Assembly (NCBI GenBank): GCA_943788615.1 | Contig: CALSQY010000003.1 | Span: 1 to 64,000, forward strand | Source: UBA4465 sp002292365 | GTDB lineage: Bacteria > Bacteroidota > Bacteroidia > Cytophagales > Cyclobacteriaceae | DNA: 64,000 nucleotides | Reading direction: 5' to 3' | Made by a program: the position numbers and the translations under genes | The notes under the pieces: generated by a model | Databases searched by the model: none | The model's input: the letters and a program-made list of their open reading frames with translations, nothing else | Told to the model about the DNA's origin: nothing | Shown: positions 53,829 through 62,082 of the stretch, piece by piece | Numbering within the stretch: the first letter of the stretch is position 1 | How the letters are laid out: every line of letters starts with the position of its first letter

Positions 53829-55316
53829 TCAGGAATTAACCCGATTCCTCAAAACTCTCAAGATTTCCAACATCGCATAGGTATCCATCTTACAATATTC
53901 GAGAAGATCTTTTCTAGTCTGTTCATAGTCTCCTTCAAAAGTCCCATTTGCCATCGCAGCAAAAGTAGAACTTGCGGTACCCCCTTCATTTATGTTCAGT
54001 TGTTTGTAAGAGAGTTCAGGAATAAGGGCTGGCAAGACTTGTTTGATAGAATAGGAGCCTTTCATTTCAGGAGTATAATACCATCCTTTTTGAAAGGGCT
54101 CCATAAGATCTTTGAGTCTTCTTATGATACCCTCTAAAGGGATCTGGTAACCTGGAAACGCTTGGATGAGCTCTTCAATTATATTTTGTTCAAAGGATAT
54201 GTTATAAACTAATATATCACCCTCTGATCCGCAGTCTAAAATCAATTGCTTGATGAAACTGATCCGCGGATCTGTTCCGTCTGTCTCAGCCAAGAATTCA
54301 AAGTGCTTGATTTGATCAGCATCTTGTACATGTAAAGAATACTGAAATGGAATTTGTTGATAAGGTCGGGTACGATCAAATAAGGGCACCCCTGAACGCA
54401 TTGTTTCAAAATCTAAGAAATACAGCGGTCCATGCAGTTCATCGAGGAACTGATTGAGTCGCATTGAATCAACATAGGAGATATTGTTTTTAACTCCTTC
54501 TACTTGCATTCTCTGCTTATCACTCAATTCGAATTCATCAGGAATGTCTTTGATGAGTATAATCCCTTGATCGTAGAGCTCAAACTTCTTTTTTGTGCGA
54601 AGATTTCCAACATCAAATACAGTATCCTCGGGAATATGACCCCAGCACTGCCCCATGAAATCACAAGTGTAGGGACTCGAGCAATGCACTCCTATGGATT
54701 TCTCAGGAAGGGTCTCTCGATCAATAACGGTCTTCAGTCTTTCTATTTCCTTAGGAATCCTTGGTAACAATGTTTTGACCTCACTTAAAACTGAAGTTTT
54801 GGTAAAAAGTTCTTCAACTTGGATTTCCCCATCACGCTCATAAGTATTGTCAAGATGAACAATGCAGACATCCTTGAGCTCGATACCATTTTGTTCAATG
54901 ACGTAGCTCTGTAAGGCAGCATCTTGAATATTAACCTCTTTCATGCTTGTTGAGCTCTTGACTTCATAAACTTTCCAGCCTTCTTCATCTTCCACCAGTA
55001 TATCAGCATAGACGAAGACTCCATTGAAGAAAAAAGCAGCTTCATAGATGACAGGTCTACCATGATCCAGAGCCTGCCTAGTACTTGTAAGAGCTTTGTT
55101 GTATTCATAAAATATCTCAGGTTGACAGTTGATACCACCAGGAAATAGCTGATGTGCCAACTCTCCTACTGAATTTCCTTGATCAAAGATGGCTTGCTGA
55201 GCCTCTGTAATCTCATCTTTAAGCTTATAATGATGCTTATGAAAGTAAAGTGCTTTCTCGCATTGTAATCCTTTGAGAAAGGTACTCTTAGAAAGATAGT
55301 ATTTACGCTTAGCCAT
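53829..55316 (-). CDS. DUF2779 protein (RecB/Cas4-like nuclease plus RNase H-like domain)
   Basis: 495 residues. N-terminal half resembles RecB/Cas4-type PD-(D/E)XK nucleases: YLSKSTFLKGLQCEKALYFH, VYADILVEDEEGWKVYEVKS (D...ExK). A Cys cluster CSSPYTCDFMGQC follows, as in Fe-S nucleases. The C-terminal half begins PLYFLDFETMRSGVPLFDRT, the DxE of an RNase H-like fold, with LLEYCKMDTYAM near the end. This is the DUF2779 architecture. The start overlaps the upstream nuclease stop by one base (TAATG). Probably acts on DNA; biological role not known. Confidence 0.8.
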   Translation of the reverse strand: MAKRKYYLSKSTFLKGLQCEKALYFHKHHYKLKDEITEAQQAIFDQGNSVGELAHQLFPGGINCQPEIFYEYNKALTSTRQALDHGRPVIYEAAFFFNGVFVYADILVEDEEGWKVYEVKSSTSMKEVNIQDAALQSYVIEQNGIELKDVCIVHLDNTYERDGEIQVEELFTKTSVLSEVKTLLPRIPKEIERLKTVIDRETLPEKSIGVHCSSPYTCDFMGQCWGHIPEDTVFDVGNLRTKKKFELYDQGIILIKDIPDEFELSDKQRMQVEGVKNNISYVDSMRLNQFLDELHGPLYFLDFETMRSGVPLFDRTRPYQQIPFQYSLHVQDADQIKHFEFLAETDGTDPRISFIKQLILDCGSEGDILVYNISFEQNIIEELIQAFPGYQIPLEGIIRRLKDLMEPFQKGWYYTPEMKGSYSIKQVLPALIPELSYKQLNINEGGTASSTFAAMANGTFEGDYEQTRKDLLEYCKMDTYAMLEILRVLRNRVNS

Positions 55317-56119
55317 TATCTACTACAGTTTTGTTCGTATCGATCCCAATTATAGATTGCATCTTCATTGGGGAAATAGAAACATTTTTTGGTATCATCT
55401 GGAAAGGTAAGGTGTTTCCAAAAACCTGTAGGGATATGCACTCCTGTATTTCGTACTTGATGGTCAGCAGCAAAGACCAGCTCAATCTTCACATCTATAT
55501 CACCATACTGCTTTGACCATTTTCTTACTTGTACTTCGAGTTCTGCCCATTCTCCTTGATTGAGCTGATCAATTTGCATGGAGCAGTTCAAAAAGGAAAA
55601 GGTGGTCTTTAGATTTGTGTAAGAATCACTGAATGCAGCAGCAGGAGCGAGGTGCCCTTTGTCCCAAGGATTCTTGGTGTAATCTGCATTGTCTGAGGTG
55701 TGAATATCTGACTCTTTGTAGAAGTTCATACTTCCTCGATCTACATTCTTAGCTCGGTTGCTGACTGTGTAAGTAAGCCAATTGGGCTGCTCATAAACCT
55801 CATTGTAGGAGACCGTGTAAATGCCTTTGTCTACGATAACCGCTGAGCGTAAGTCTCCCTGAGAGCTATTGTCTGCTGAACTACTTGAACCACATTTACA
55901 TTCACTTTTATCTACATAAGATATATTACCAGATGCGGTGAGGTAATAGCATCCCCCTCGACTTCCTTGGTATAGCTTTTGCTCATTGCCAGCAACAATT
56001 TTTGTTCCGCAGTCAACTACTTGTGCTTGTGCATTAGGGAGCAGACTTACAAGGATAATGGCAAAGGAGAGGAGGTAGGTTCTGATTTTGGGTAATCGTT
56101 GTTTGTTTTCAAATATAAT
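55316..56119 (-). CDS. Secreted DNA/RNA non-specific endonuclease, no standard start codon
   Basis: The frame is open from TAG 56126 to TAA 55316. The conserved part begins near ATG 55729, but codons upstream encode a signal peptide (IRTYLLSFAIILVSLLPNAQ), a Cys-containing segment (CGTKIVAGNEQKLYQ, CKCGSSSS) and QPNWLTYTVSNRAKNVDRGS, typical of NUC-type enzymes. NPWDKGHLAPAAAF is the DRGH-like active site with Lys in place of Arg. The only possible start for the secreted form is ATT/ATA near 56114-56119. Either a non-standard start is used or the start has mutated. The gene is followed by DUF2779. Confidence 0.7.
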   Translation of the reverse strand: MIFENKQRLPKIRTYLLSFAIILVSLLPNAQAQVVDCGTKIVAGNEQKLYQGSRGGCYYLTASGNISYVDKSECKCGSSSSADNSSQGDLRSAVIVDKGIYTVSYNEVYEQPNWLTYTVSNRAKNVDRGSMNFYKESDIHTSDNADYTKNPWDKGHLAPAAAFSDSYTNLKTTFSFLNCSMQIDQLNQGEWAELEVQVRKWSKQYGDIDVKIELVFAADHQVRNTGVHIPTGFWKHLTFPDDTKKCFYFPNEDAIYNWDRYEQNCSR

Positions 56120-56228
56120 GAATACCTATGTAGTCATAATAAAGTGGTTAGCCTATTTAATTGAAAACCTATTTATAACTCTGATGAAACAGTCAGGGAA
56201 TGAACTTATATGAAAACCACTTCATAAT

Positions 56229-56558
56229 TTTTTAATATCTCACATCATAAGGAGAACTTATATTCGTGAGGGATTAAATAGTGATTTACCTCGTTATTTG
56301 ATAATGGAAATATCTGGACACAGTACTAAAAAAAAGTTCGGTAAATACTATTCAGTAATAGATTCTGAAAGAGATAAAATGAGTTCATTGTTCTCTTTTG
56401 ATTTATTAACTACGAATGAGAAAAAGGAAGAACCTAAATCCATTAATGAAGATTTAACTTCAAAATTGTTCAAAATCAAAGAATTGTTTGAACAAGGATT
56501 AATACCTAAAGATATCTATGATCAAAAAGTATCTGAGTTATTAAACCAATTAAATTAA
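56229..56558 (+). pseudogene. Tyrosine recombinase C-terminal fragment with SHOCT domain
   Basis: Open frame from about 56229: HIIRRTYIREGLNSDLPRYL (HxxR) then IMEISGHSTKKKFGKYYSV (GHS and catalytic Tyr). After a linker, LTSKLFKIKELFEQGLIPKD is a SHOCT domain. Everything before the HxxR motif is missing, so this is a 3' remnant of a phage integrase not closely similar to the one at 18985. ATG 56304 could still start a small protein. Confidence 0.7.
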
Positions 56559-56708
56559 GTACCTTATCAACTCGTAGAGGGAGAAAAAATTGGGTTCACT
56601 ATAAAAACCCCTCCGATATCCCTTTTAGGAAAAAGTATTTTCTCAGTTACGTAAAATCTCCTTGTACTATCAGATATGAAAAAATACTAAAATTAATTAT
56701 ATATCAAA

Positions 56709-56924
56709 ATGAAAAATAATTTGGGAATAATATTAGAATCAATAATTACTTGTCCAAAATGTGAACACAAAAAAAAAGAGGCAATGTCTACAAATTCTTG
56801 TCAAATTTTTTATGAATGTAAAAAATGTAAAATGGAACTAAAACCAAAAAAAGGAGACTGTTGTGTATTTTGTAGTTATGGGACTATAAAATGTCCTCCT
56901 ATTCAAAAAGGGTCGAGTTGTTGA
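56709..56924 (+). CDS. GDCCVxC-domain small protein
   Basis: 71 residues with a zinc-ribbon-like first half (CPKCEHKK ... YECKKCKM) and GDCCVFCSYGTIKCPPIQ, the family signature of GDCCVxC (seleno)proteins. Here all Cys are TGT codons. Members often lie near heavy-metal resistance genes; no such genes are next to it here. Probably binds metal or is redox active. Confidence 0.85.
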   Translation: MKNNLGIILESIITCPKCEHKKKEAMSTNSCQIFYECKKCKMELKPKKGDCCVFCSYGTIKCPPIQKGSSC

Positions 56925-56937
56925 AAAAATAAGAGAA

Positions 56938-57180
56938 GGTATTTGAAGTGTTTCATAGGAGATTTAGATATTTTTTTTGATAAATGGTTTGCAACGGATT
57001 CCTAAACTAAAACGGCAAGGCACAAGATTAATTACCCTTAGCACTAAAGTCAAAAAAAAATAGATGTATTGTAATTCAACTGTTTTTAAATGAGCGAAAA
57101 TCATTGCCACCCTCAGTGAATTGTTCTTAGTTCGAAGGTATTGCTTTGGTCTGATTTAATTTTGTTTAATGGATTTTATT
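56938..57180 (+). repeat. Lipoprotein leader remnant, G repeat and A block
   Basis: ggtatttgaagtgtttcata is the end of a lost lipoprotein leader on the minus strand; then G (copy of 738-866), then A up to ATGGATTTTATT at 57171. The cargo gene itself is gone. Confidence 0.75.
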
Positions 57181-57187
57181 GGAGATT

Positions 57188-57697
57188 TCAAGTGGAATAA
57201 TAAAAATCTTTATTTGATTCAGCTTGTGTTTTTATTCCTATTAAAGCTTTGTCCATCATACCTTTTAATTGAATCTTTACAAACAACCAATTTATTGGAT
57301 GGCATAAAAAATTTTTTGAAAAATAAGAATAGCTGTATAGGATAGAAATTTTTCCAGTAGCGAGCTTTTGAACTTCCCATGAACCAATAGCTTTATAGGC
57401 AAAAAATAAATAAGGAGAAGTAAAGTTGGTAAGCTCCCATTTCCAAAATCTATTATCTTTTTTTTCGATGATCTTATCTTTAAAAATTCTATGAGTTTTG
57501 ATGAAAAAATTTCCCCGAATTAGAGGATACCTTATGCCATCTAATAGTCCCCAATTTTCATCATTTTCAAATCCAATAATTGGGGGCTGACATAAATAAC
57601 CATTTAAAAATTGGGTAGCATCTCCTAGGATAGGAGCTTTATAGGCTCTTTCTATTTCACAACTAAAAATAGATTTTCTATAAACAGTTACTTTCAA
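57188..57697 (-). CDS. SRPBCC-type protein
   Basis: 169 residues; MKVTVYRKSIFSCEIERAYK, GLLDGIRYPLIRGNFFIKTH and GKISILYSYSYFSKNF fit the START-like fold, ending in a helix FVKIQLKGMMDKALIGIKTQ. Related in layout to 29780-30289. Cytoplasmic. It starts 40 bp from the A-B element at 57.74 kb and is divergent from it. Confidence 0.6.
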   Translation of the reverse strand: MKVTVYRKSIFSCEIERAYKAPILGDATQFLNGYLCQPPIIGFENDENWGLLDGIRYPLIRGNFFIKTHRIFKDKIIEKKDNRFWKWELTNFTSPYLFFAYKAIGSWEVQKLATGKISILYSYSYFSKNFLCHPINWLFVKIQLKGMMDKALIGIKTQAESNKDFYYST

Positions 57698-57737
57698 TAT
57701 TATAATCTTTGATTTACGTCATTTAAATCTAATCAAT

Positions 57738-57951
57738 CCTCACTAAATTCTTCTCATCCGAAGGTATTGCTTGAGTTCAATTATATTTTGTGTAATGGAT
57801 ATAACCTGTGCACAAGTAAATAGGCTCTAATTAAGAAGAAAAAGTACAGGTTCTCTGTAGGTGTGTATCAGTGGGAACAACTGGGCATTTGTTTGCCGAT
57901 ATGAAGTTGAAAGGAAGCTGCTCCATTGATGATCCTGAGTGTGAAGTTTGA
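57738..57951 (+). repeat. A-B mini-element, type 1
   Basis: A lead, ATGGATATAACC at 57798, tctctgtaggtgtgtatcag, gtttgccgatatgaagttga, then a B end cut at gagtgtgaagtttg. Shares joints with 22.2 and 52.3 kb. Confidence 0.8.
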
Positions 57952-58053
57952 AGAAGATAGAAATTAATTAAAGTTCCCTTTTTATTTGCCTTTTCGAGAA
58001 TTATTATTCTATTTGTGAAGGATGAAAGGTATTCATTTAGAAAAGTTAATTGT

Positions 58054-58463
58054 ATGAATCTTCAATTATTACCTCTAGCGGTTAAAAGTCACGGAATTGC
58101 TGCCATGGCATTTGCATTAAGTTTCTTTTTAGAAGCGTATGGGATCACCTTCCATTAATTTCCATTAAAGCACAGCATCCAAGTCTTATGCTCGATGGAT
58201 TTGCTTTTACAGGTCTGCTTTTTGCAGGAGCTGGAACATTGACATTTGCCTGCTATGAAATTTTCTTAATCCCAGAATTTTTAAAAACACTTGAAATAGG
58301 AAGTTCTTTGCGTAAAAGGGCAAAAAGTATATTTATTATCTATCATGTGGTGTAGTGTGTTGTGGTAACAATTCTTGTACTTCTACCAAGTGCCTCACCA
58401 GCTGCATATATCAATATATTAATTATGTATGGATTTACTTTATGGGGAGTAATTGCGAAATAA
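58054..58463 (+). pseudogene. Membrane protein, decayed
   Basis: ATG 58054 gives MNLQLLPLAVKSHGIAAMAF and ALSFFLEAYG, then one frameshift near 58145. The second frame reads MLDGFAFTGLLFAGAGTLTF, ACYEIFLIPEFLKTLEIGSS, an in-frame TAG after YHVV (58354), then VVTILVLLPSASPAAYINIL. About four helices. No family recognised. Confidence 0.6.
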
Positions 58464-58485
58464 TTAGGTTGTGGTGAGAAGTTCT

Positions 58486-58745
58486 ATAAGGAGGGAGCTG
58501 CTCCATAGATGATTATGAGATGAATTTTGTGTGTCATAAAAATAAGGGCAATCAAAACAGAAAGAGAGAAGACTGCTTACTCATGCCCTTAACAACCAAC
58601 TATAAAAACCAAACACTTATATTAAATTCAAAATTGATAAGGATGGACCGTTTTCCGCTTTAAATTCTCATAAAGAATGTTAAATAGGTTCTTAAATAAT
58701 GTTAAAAAAAACTTCTGAAACATTATATCCCAGTAGTTTAGAAAC
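58486..58745 (+). repeat. B, H (copy 2) and C hairpin remnant
   Basis: B-like end (gctgctccatagatgattat), then H nearly the same as 22441-22620, then aacttctgaaacattatatc, a degraded C. It preserves the order B-H-C. Confidence 0.8.
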
Positions 58746-58772
58746 TCAAATTTTAAAATACTGCGACTGCAT

Positions 58773-59738
58773 TCACGGGAGAACCTGTTCCTTTTTAAAT
58801 CTCAACGGCTGTATACACAGTAAAAATTCCCAAGAGTTTTGACGAATAGATTCCTTCGCAATATCCTCTAAATTTAAGTTATCCAAAAGAGGAATCCCCA
58901 TTGCTACAAGAGTTAACTTGTGAATCGGACTCCCCTTTTCGGGTATTGGAGAAGGTTGAATATCGTTTGTTCCATCTGAACCCAGCACTGCAACCTCTCG
59001 CTCACTTACCAAAATAGGAACATCATAATTTAAACCTGCGGCAAGTGATTATGCATCCCAGTCACCTTTAGTTCTTTTTTGATTCCATCTACCTGTACGA
59101 ATTAATACAATATCTCCTTTTTGAATCTTTACTCCATACTTTTTTTCAAACTCGAGTATATCATCAATTGTAACAACTGTTCCTACCTTTAAGAACTTTT
59201 TGTTGTGGAGTAGAGGAATATCAATTAAAATTCCTCTCGAGATAATGCCTTCATTGTAATTTTCAATTTCAAGTTGATCATATCCTTTTGAATTCAGTGA
59301 TGCAGCATCATAACCATTATATAGCTTTTAATTTTGGCTCAAATGTCCCAATCCGTCCATGTGTGAAACTGTGAATCCATGGTAGGCAATTTTGTATTCG
59401 TCCAATGCTCAATTATAGCCATTATACTCAATCGATGATGGCTCATGAGCATATTGGGTAACTTGATCAAATTTTGATAAATTAATTTGACTTTAGTCTT
59501 GTGAAATGTCAAATGAAAGAGAAACTGAAATTCCCTTACTTGGAATCTTTAGGGCTGACAATAATTTATCGCTATTAATGTAATTTATTGTTCCTAACTT
59601 ATCATCAAGCCCCCATTTCCCCTTGTTAGAAATTTTATAAAATATTTCATCATATTTTATTCTAGTGGGAGAGACTTTTTGAGATAAAGCTGTGAATAGA
59701 GTTGCAAATATTATGGCAATTGAAAGTGAATATTTTAT
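58773..59738 (-). pseudogene. Cyclase-family (kynurenine formamidase-like) gene with four in-frame stops
   Basis: A single 322-codon frame: signal peptide YSLSIAIIFATLFTALSQ, GKWGLDDKLGTIN, VSHMDGLGH, GIISRGILIDIPLL, GDIVLIRTGRW, SEREVAVLGSDGTNDIQPSP, IHKLTLVAMGIPLLDNLNLE. This is the PF04199 cyclase pattern. TAA at 59493, TGA at 59409, TAA at 59328 and TAA at 59049 interrupt it without any frameshift, and the expected start codon reads ATA. Almost certainly inactive unless read through. Confidence 0.85.
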
Positions 59739-59788
59739 TTTATGATTTGTTGGTTGATAAGAATTTTAAGGTGATAATATATTAAAAA

Positions 59789-59816
59789 AACTCCTGAGAC
59801 ACCACACCCCAGAAGT
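59789..59816 (-). terminator. C-type hairpin terminator with C tail
   Basis: aactcctg/cagaagtt stem, U run on the minus strand, 70 bp past the 59889 gene. A full C tail (cttgaccaaacttgctgtcg, gacattccatatgacct) runs to 59885. Confidence 0.75.
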
Positions 59817-59888
59817 TTTACACGCAAATTTTTTAATTCTTGACCAAACTTGCTGTCGAATTAAAAAGATGGACATTCCATATGACCT

Positions 59889-60380
59889 TCAGAGATTTAA
59901 AACCTTTTTACCTGTATCGTTATATTTATAGATACTTTTAGAGCCATCTATCTCAAAGAAATATTCATCAGTATTAAATATCTCATATAGGTTTTCTTCG
60001 CTAAAGGCATACTCACTAGATCGATGAACATGGTCAAGTAATATTTTCTCTAGATTATTATTCTGTAAACCGTATACAATATGTTTATCAATAATGCTAC
60101 CCCAGTTACTGTTTGGATTTGACCCTTTTAACTTTCTCCAAATACAATGTTTCTTGAACAGATCTAAATCATAATTTTTGAATATAATGTATTCACTTGG
60201 ATCAGAGAATGGTAAAATCTTCATTTCGCATTCTGCATTCAGAAATGTACTAAAATGATGTAACCTTTCAAGAGTCAAATCAACGAGGCTTAAATGGGTC
60301 ATATTACTTCTAAGCCACGCAAAGACTGCTTTCAAATCAGGATGATGACATATTTTGAATATGGGTTCCTCATCTTTCAT
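59889..60380 (-). CDS. Hypothetical protein
   Basis: Likely start ATG 60380 (MKDEEPIFKICHHPDLKAVF); the frame extends to 60443 (MKSTLISFKQLL). About 163 residues, soluble, with LRSNMTHLSLVDLTLERLHH and GKKVLNL at the end. No recognised domain. It lies between a C-B fusion (upstream) and a C terminator (downstream), the standard cargo layout. Confidence 0.6.
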   Translation of the reverse strand: MKDEEPIFKICHHPDLKAVFAWLRSNMTHLSLVDLTLERLHHFSTFLNAECEMKILPFSDPSEYIIFKNYDLDLFKKHCIWRKLKGSNPNSNWGSIIDKHIVYGLQNNNLEKILLDHVHRSSEYAFSEENLYEIFNTDEYFFEIDGSKSIYKYNDTGKKVLNL

Positions 60381-60507
60381 TTTACAAAAAAATAAATTAT
60401 TTTTTATAAGTAATTGTTTGAAGCTAATTAAAGTAGATTTCAAAAATTTAAAATCAGTCGAAAATAGATATTCTGTATGCTTTTAACCGATCAAGGTTTA
60501 TCATCAA

Positions 60508-60590
60508 CAAAATAACTTCTAGAGTCATCACACCCCAGGAGAAAGCTGCTCCATAGATGATCCTGAGTGTGAAGTCTTTGGGAGTGAGAG
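60508..60590 (+). repeat. C-B fusion repeat
   Basis: aacttctagagtcatcacac cccaggag (both hairpin arms) joined to aaagctgctccatagatgat cctgagtgtgaag. The clearest joint: C is cut right after the second stem arm. Confidence 0.8.
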
Positions 60591-60603
60591 CATCTACTAA
60601 ATC

Positions 60604-61071
60604 TTATTTTAATGAAAGTAGAATTCTATTAATACCACCAATATAAGTTTGATGGATAGGATTCATAGCTTGAATTTTTGTTTTCCAGGTTTCACTAATA
60701 TCTCCTAAGGCAGTGATTTTTTCAATTTTAAACAATTTTCCCAATTTCTTAAATATTGGAGAGCCAAGAACTTTGCCTCCAAGTTCTTCCCAAGCTTTTG
60801 AATCTTCAAATATTTCAATTAATGTTCCAGTTTTCTCATTCTCATCTAGAAACCATTCAAATCTGATAATTCCCGGATCATCTAAACCATAAAAAAGAGG
60901 GCAATGCTCTTCTCGAATAAATTTCTTTAATAAGTCACTATCTACGGCATGTGAACCTTATACTAAAACAGTTACTTGATTACTTTTTTCATTTAATTCT
61001 TTTTTCATAATGTCTTGGCTAAATGATTTGATTGAGATAAAAATAGCTACTAGTAGTAAAGCAATTTTTAT
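60604..61071 (-). pseudogene. Secreted protein with ATA at the start position and one in-frame TAA
   Basis: A 156-codon frame: ATA KIALLLVAIFISIKSFSQ, a normal signal peptide except for the start, then KKELNEKSNQVTVLV, TAA (60958), GSHAVDSDLLKKFIREEHCP and IRFEWFLDENEKTGTLIEIF, ending NRILLSLK. The ferredoxin-like strands suggest a relative of the other small barrel-like proteins here. No frameshift. Confidence 0.7.
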
Positions 61072-61121
61072 TTTATTGGTTGTAGGTTGATTAAAAAATT
61101 TGAATTTATATGTATATAAAA

Positions 61122-61192
61122 AAAACTCCTAAGAAAATACACTTCAGGTAGCTACGATATTTATGATCATGAGTGTGAGGTTTGTAGGTCAT
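61122..61192 (+). repeat. C-B fusion repeat
   Basis: aactcctaagaaaatacact tcagg, then gatatttatgatcatgagtg tgaggtttgtaggtc. Diverged, but the same joint as the others. Confidence 0.7.
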
Positions 61193-61194
61193 AA

Positions 61195-61227
61195 AAAAGG
61201 TCCTGAAGCTGTACTATGTGGACCTTT
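61195..61227 (-). terminator. Rho-independent terminator
   Basis: aaaaggtcc/ggacctttt stem with 16-base loop; six U on the minus strand. It ends the 61276-61770 transcript. Confidence 0.75.
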
Positions 61228-61275
61228 TCACAATCTATGAAATAATTGAGATAGCCTTGCGACAAATCAATAAAA

Positions 61276-61770
61276 TTAGTTTGGGGCTTTGGCACTGTAG
61301 GTATTAATCAATTTTCCCTTATAAATTTGGTACCAATCAATATACATGTTTCCATCGCTCCCAGTAAATTGAGCATTGACCCACTCACCGTATTCATTAC
61401 TGGGCTTTGGATCTATTGATGAGGTTGGTTTTACAGCAAAAGCATAAACTGTATTCCATCCCCAATCTTTTCCAGCTGCTTTAATATCTTGATAATCCTT
61501 TTTAGTCCACTCAATAAATGATTTTGCATCAACTCCTGATGGTCCATTAGCACTTTTCCAAGTTAATTTTTCACTTAACAATGATTCTAATGTTTGATAG
61601 TCTCTTTCTAACCAAGCTTTATCAATTTTGTTGAAAATATCTACTGTTTTTTGGGATCCTAGCATTATTTTTTGACCCTCAAAAGGACCAAATCCGTTGC
61701 TCTTATCTTTTTGAGCTATAGAGGAAGTGAACGAGAGGAAAAGAATTAAGGTAAAATATAAGTATTTCAT
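61276..61770 (-). CDS. Secreted NTF2-like protein
   Basis: 164 residues; signal peptide MKYLYFTLILFLSFTSSIAQ, then VDIFNKIDKAWLERDYQTLE, SGVDAKSFIEWTKKDYQDIK and NMYIDWYQIYKGKLINTYSA, the helix-strand order of NTF2/SnoaL-like proteins. Related in fold to 23445-23987. Intact, with terminators on both sides. Role unknown. Confidence 0.75.
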   Translation of the reverse strand: MKYLYFTLILFLSFTSSIAQKDKSNGFGPFEGQKIMLGSQKTVDIFNKIDKAWLERDYQTLESLLSEKLTWKSANGPSGVDAKSFIEWTKKDYQDIKAAGKDWGWNTVYAFAVKPTSSIDPKPSNEYGEWVNAQFTGSDGNMYIDWYQIYKGKLINTYSAKAPN

Positions 61771-61816
61771 TTTTTGATTGTTTAGTTGATAAAATGTATG
61801 GCTAAAAGTATAAAAA

Positions 61817-61847
61817 AACTCCGAAAATTACCACAAGTCTCGGAGTT
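61817..61847 (-). terminator. Rho-independent terminator (C-like)
   Basis: aactccga/tcggagtt stem, U run on the minus strand. It lies 26 bp past the stop of 61873-62082. The loop retains ttaccaca, as in C. Confidence 0.75.
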
Positions 61848-61872
61848 ACACATAAGCTTTAAAATATGCTCT

Positions 61873-62082
61873 TTATTGAGTACCTGTCATAATTTCAAAG
61901 ATTACTCTATTATCCCATCCGTTAGGAACGTTTTCATTGAATTCCGACAGATGTTCTTTTGACAATCCCTCAACAGCTGCTCCACCTGCTAAATGTTCCA
62001 TCGTGTTTTCCATAGAGTCATAAACATCCCACCAAAAAGCCGTTGATCTATCTTTTGCTTGAGGTATGATCCGAGTACCCAT
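61873..62082 (-). CDS. Small protein, possibly a C-terminal fragment
   Basis: 69 residues, MGTRIIPQAKDRSTAFWWDV then EHLAGGAAVEGLSKEHLSEF and NRVIFEIMTGTQ. The frame continues upstream through one TAG (SGMVG, stop, GMGT), so the present ATG may be internal to an older, longer gene. No recognised family. Followed by its own terminator. The interval to 62255 holds no other gene. Confidence 0.45.
   Translation of the reverse strand: MGTRIIPQAKDRSTAFWWDVYDSMENTMEHLAGGAAVEGLSKEHLSEFNENVPNGWDNRVIFEIMTGTQ

Noticed and set aside
50931..61071. Stop-codon reassignment or programmed readthrough in the organism
   Set aside because: Large intact genes (adhesin, integrase, DUF2779) use TAA, TAG and TGA only at their ends, and both TAA and TGA interrupt the broken genes, so reassignment is unlikely.
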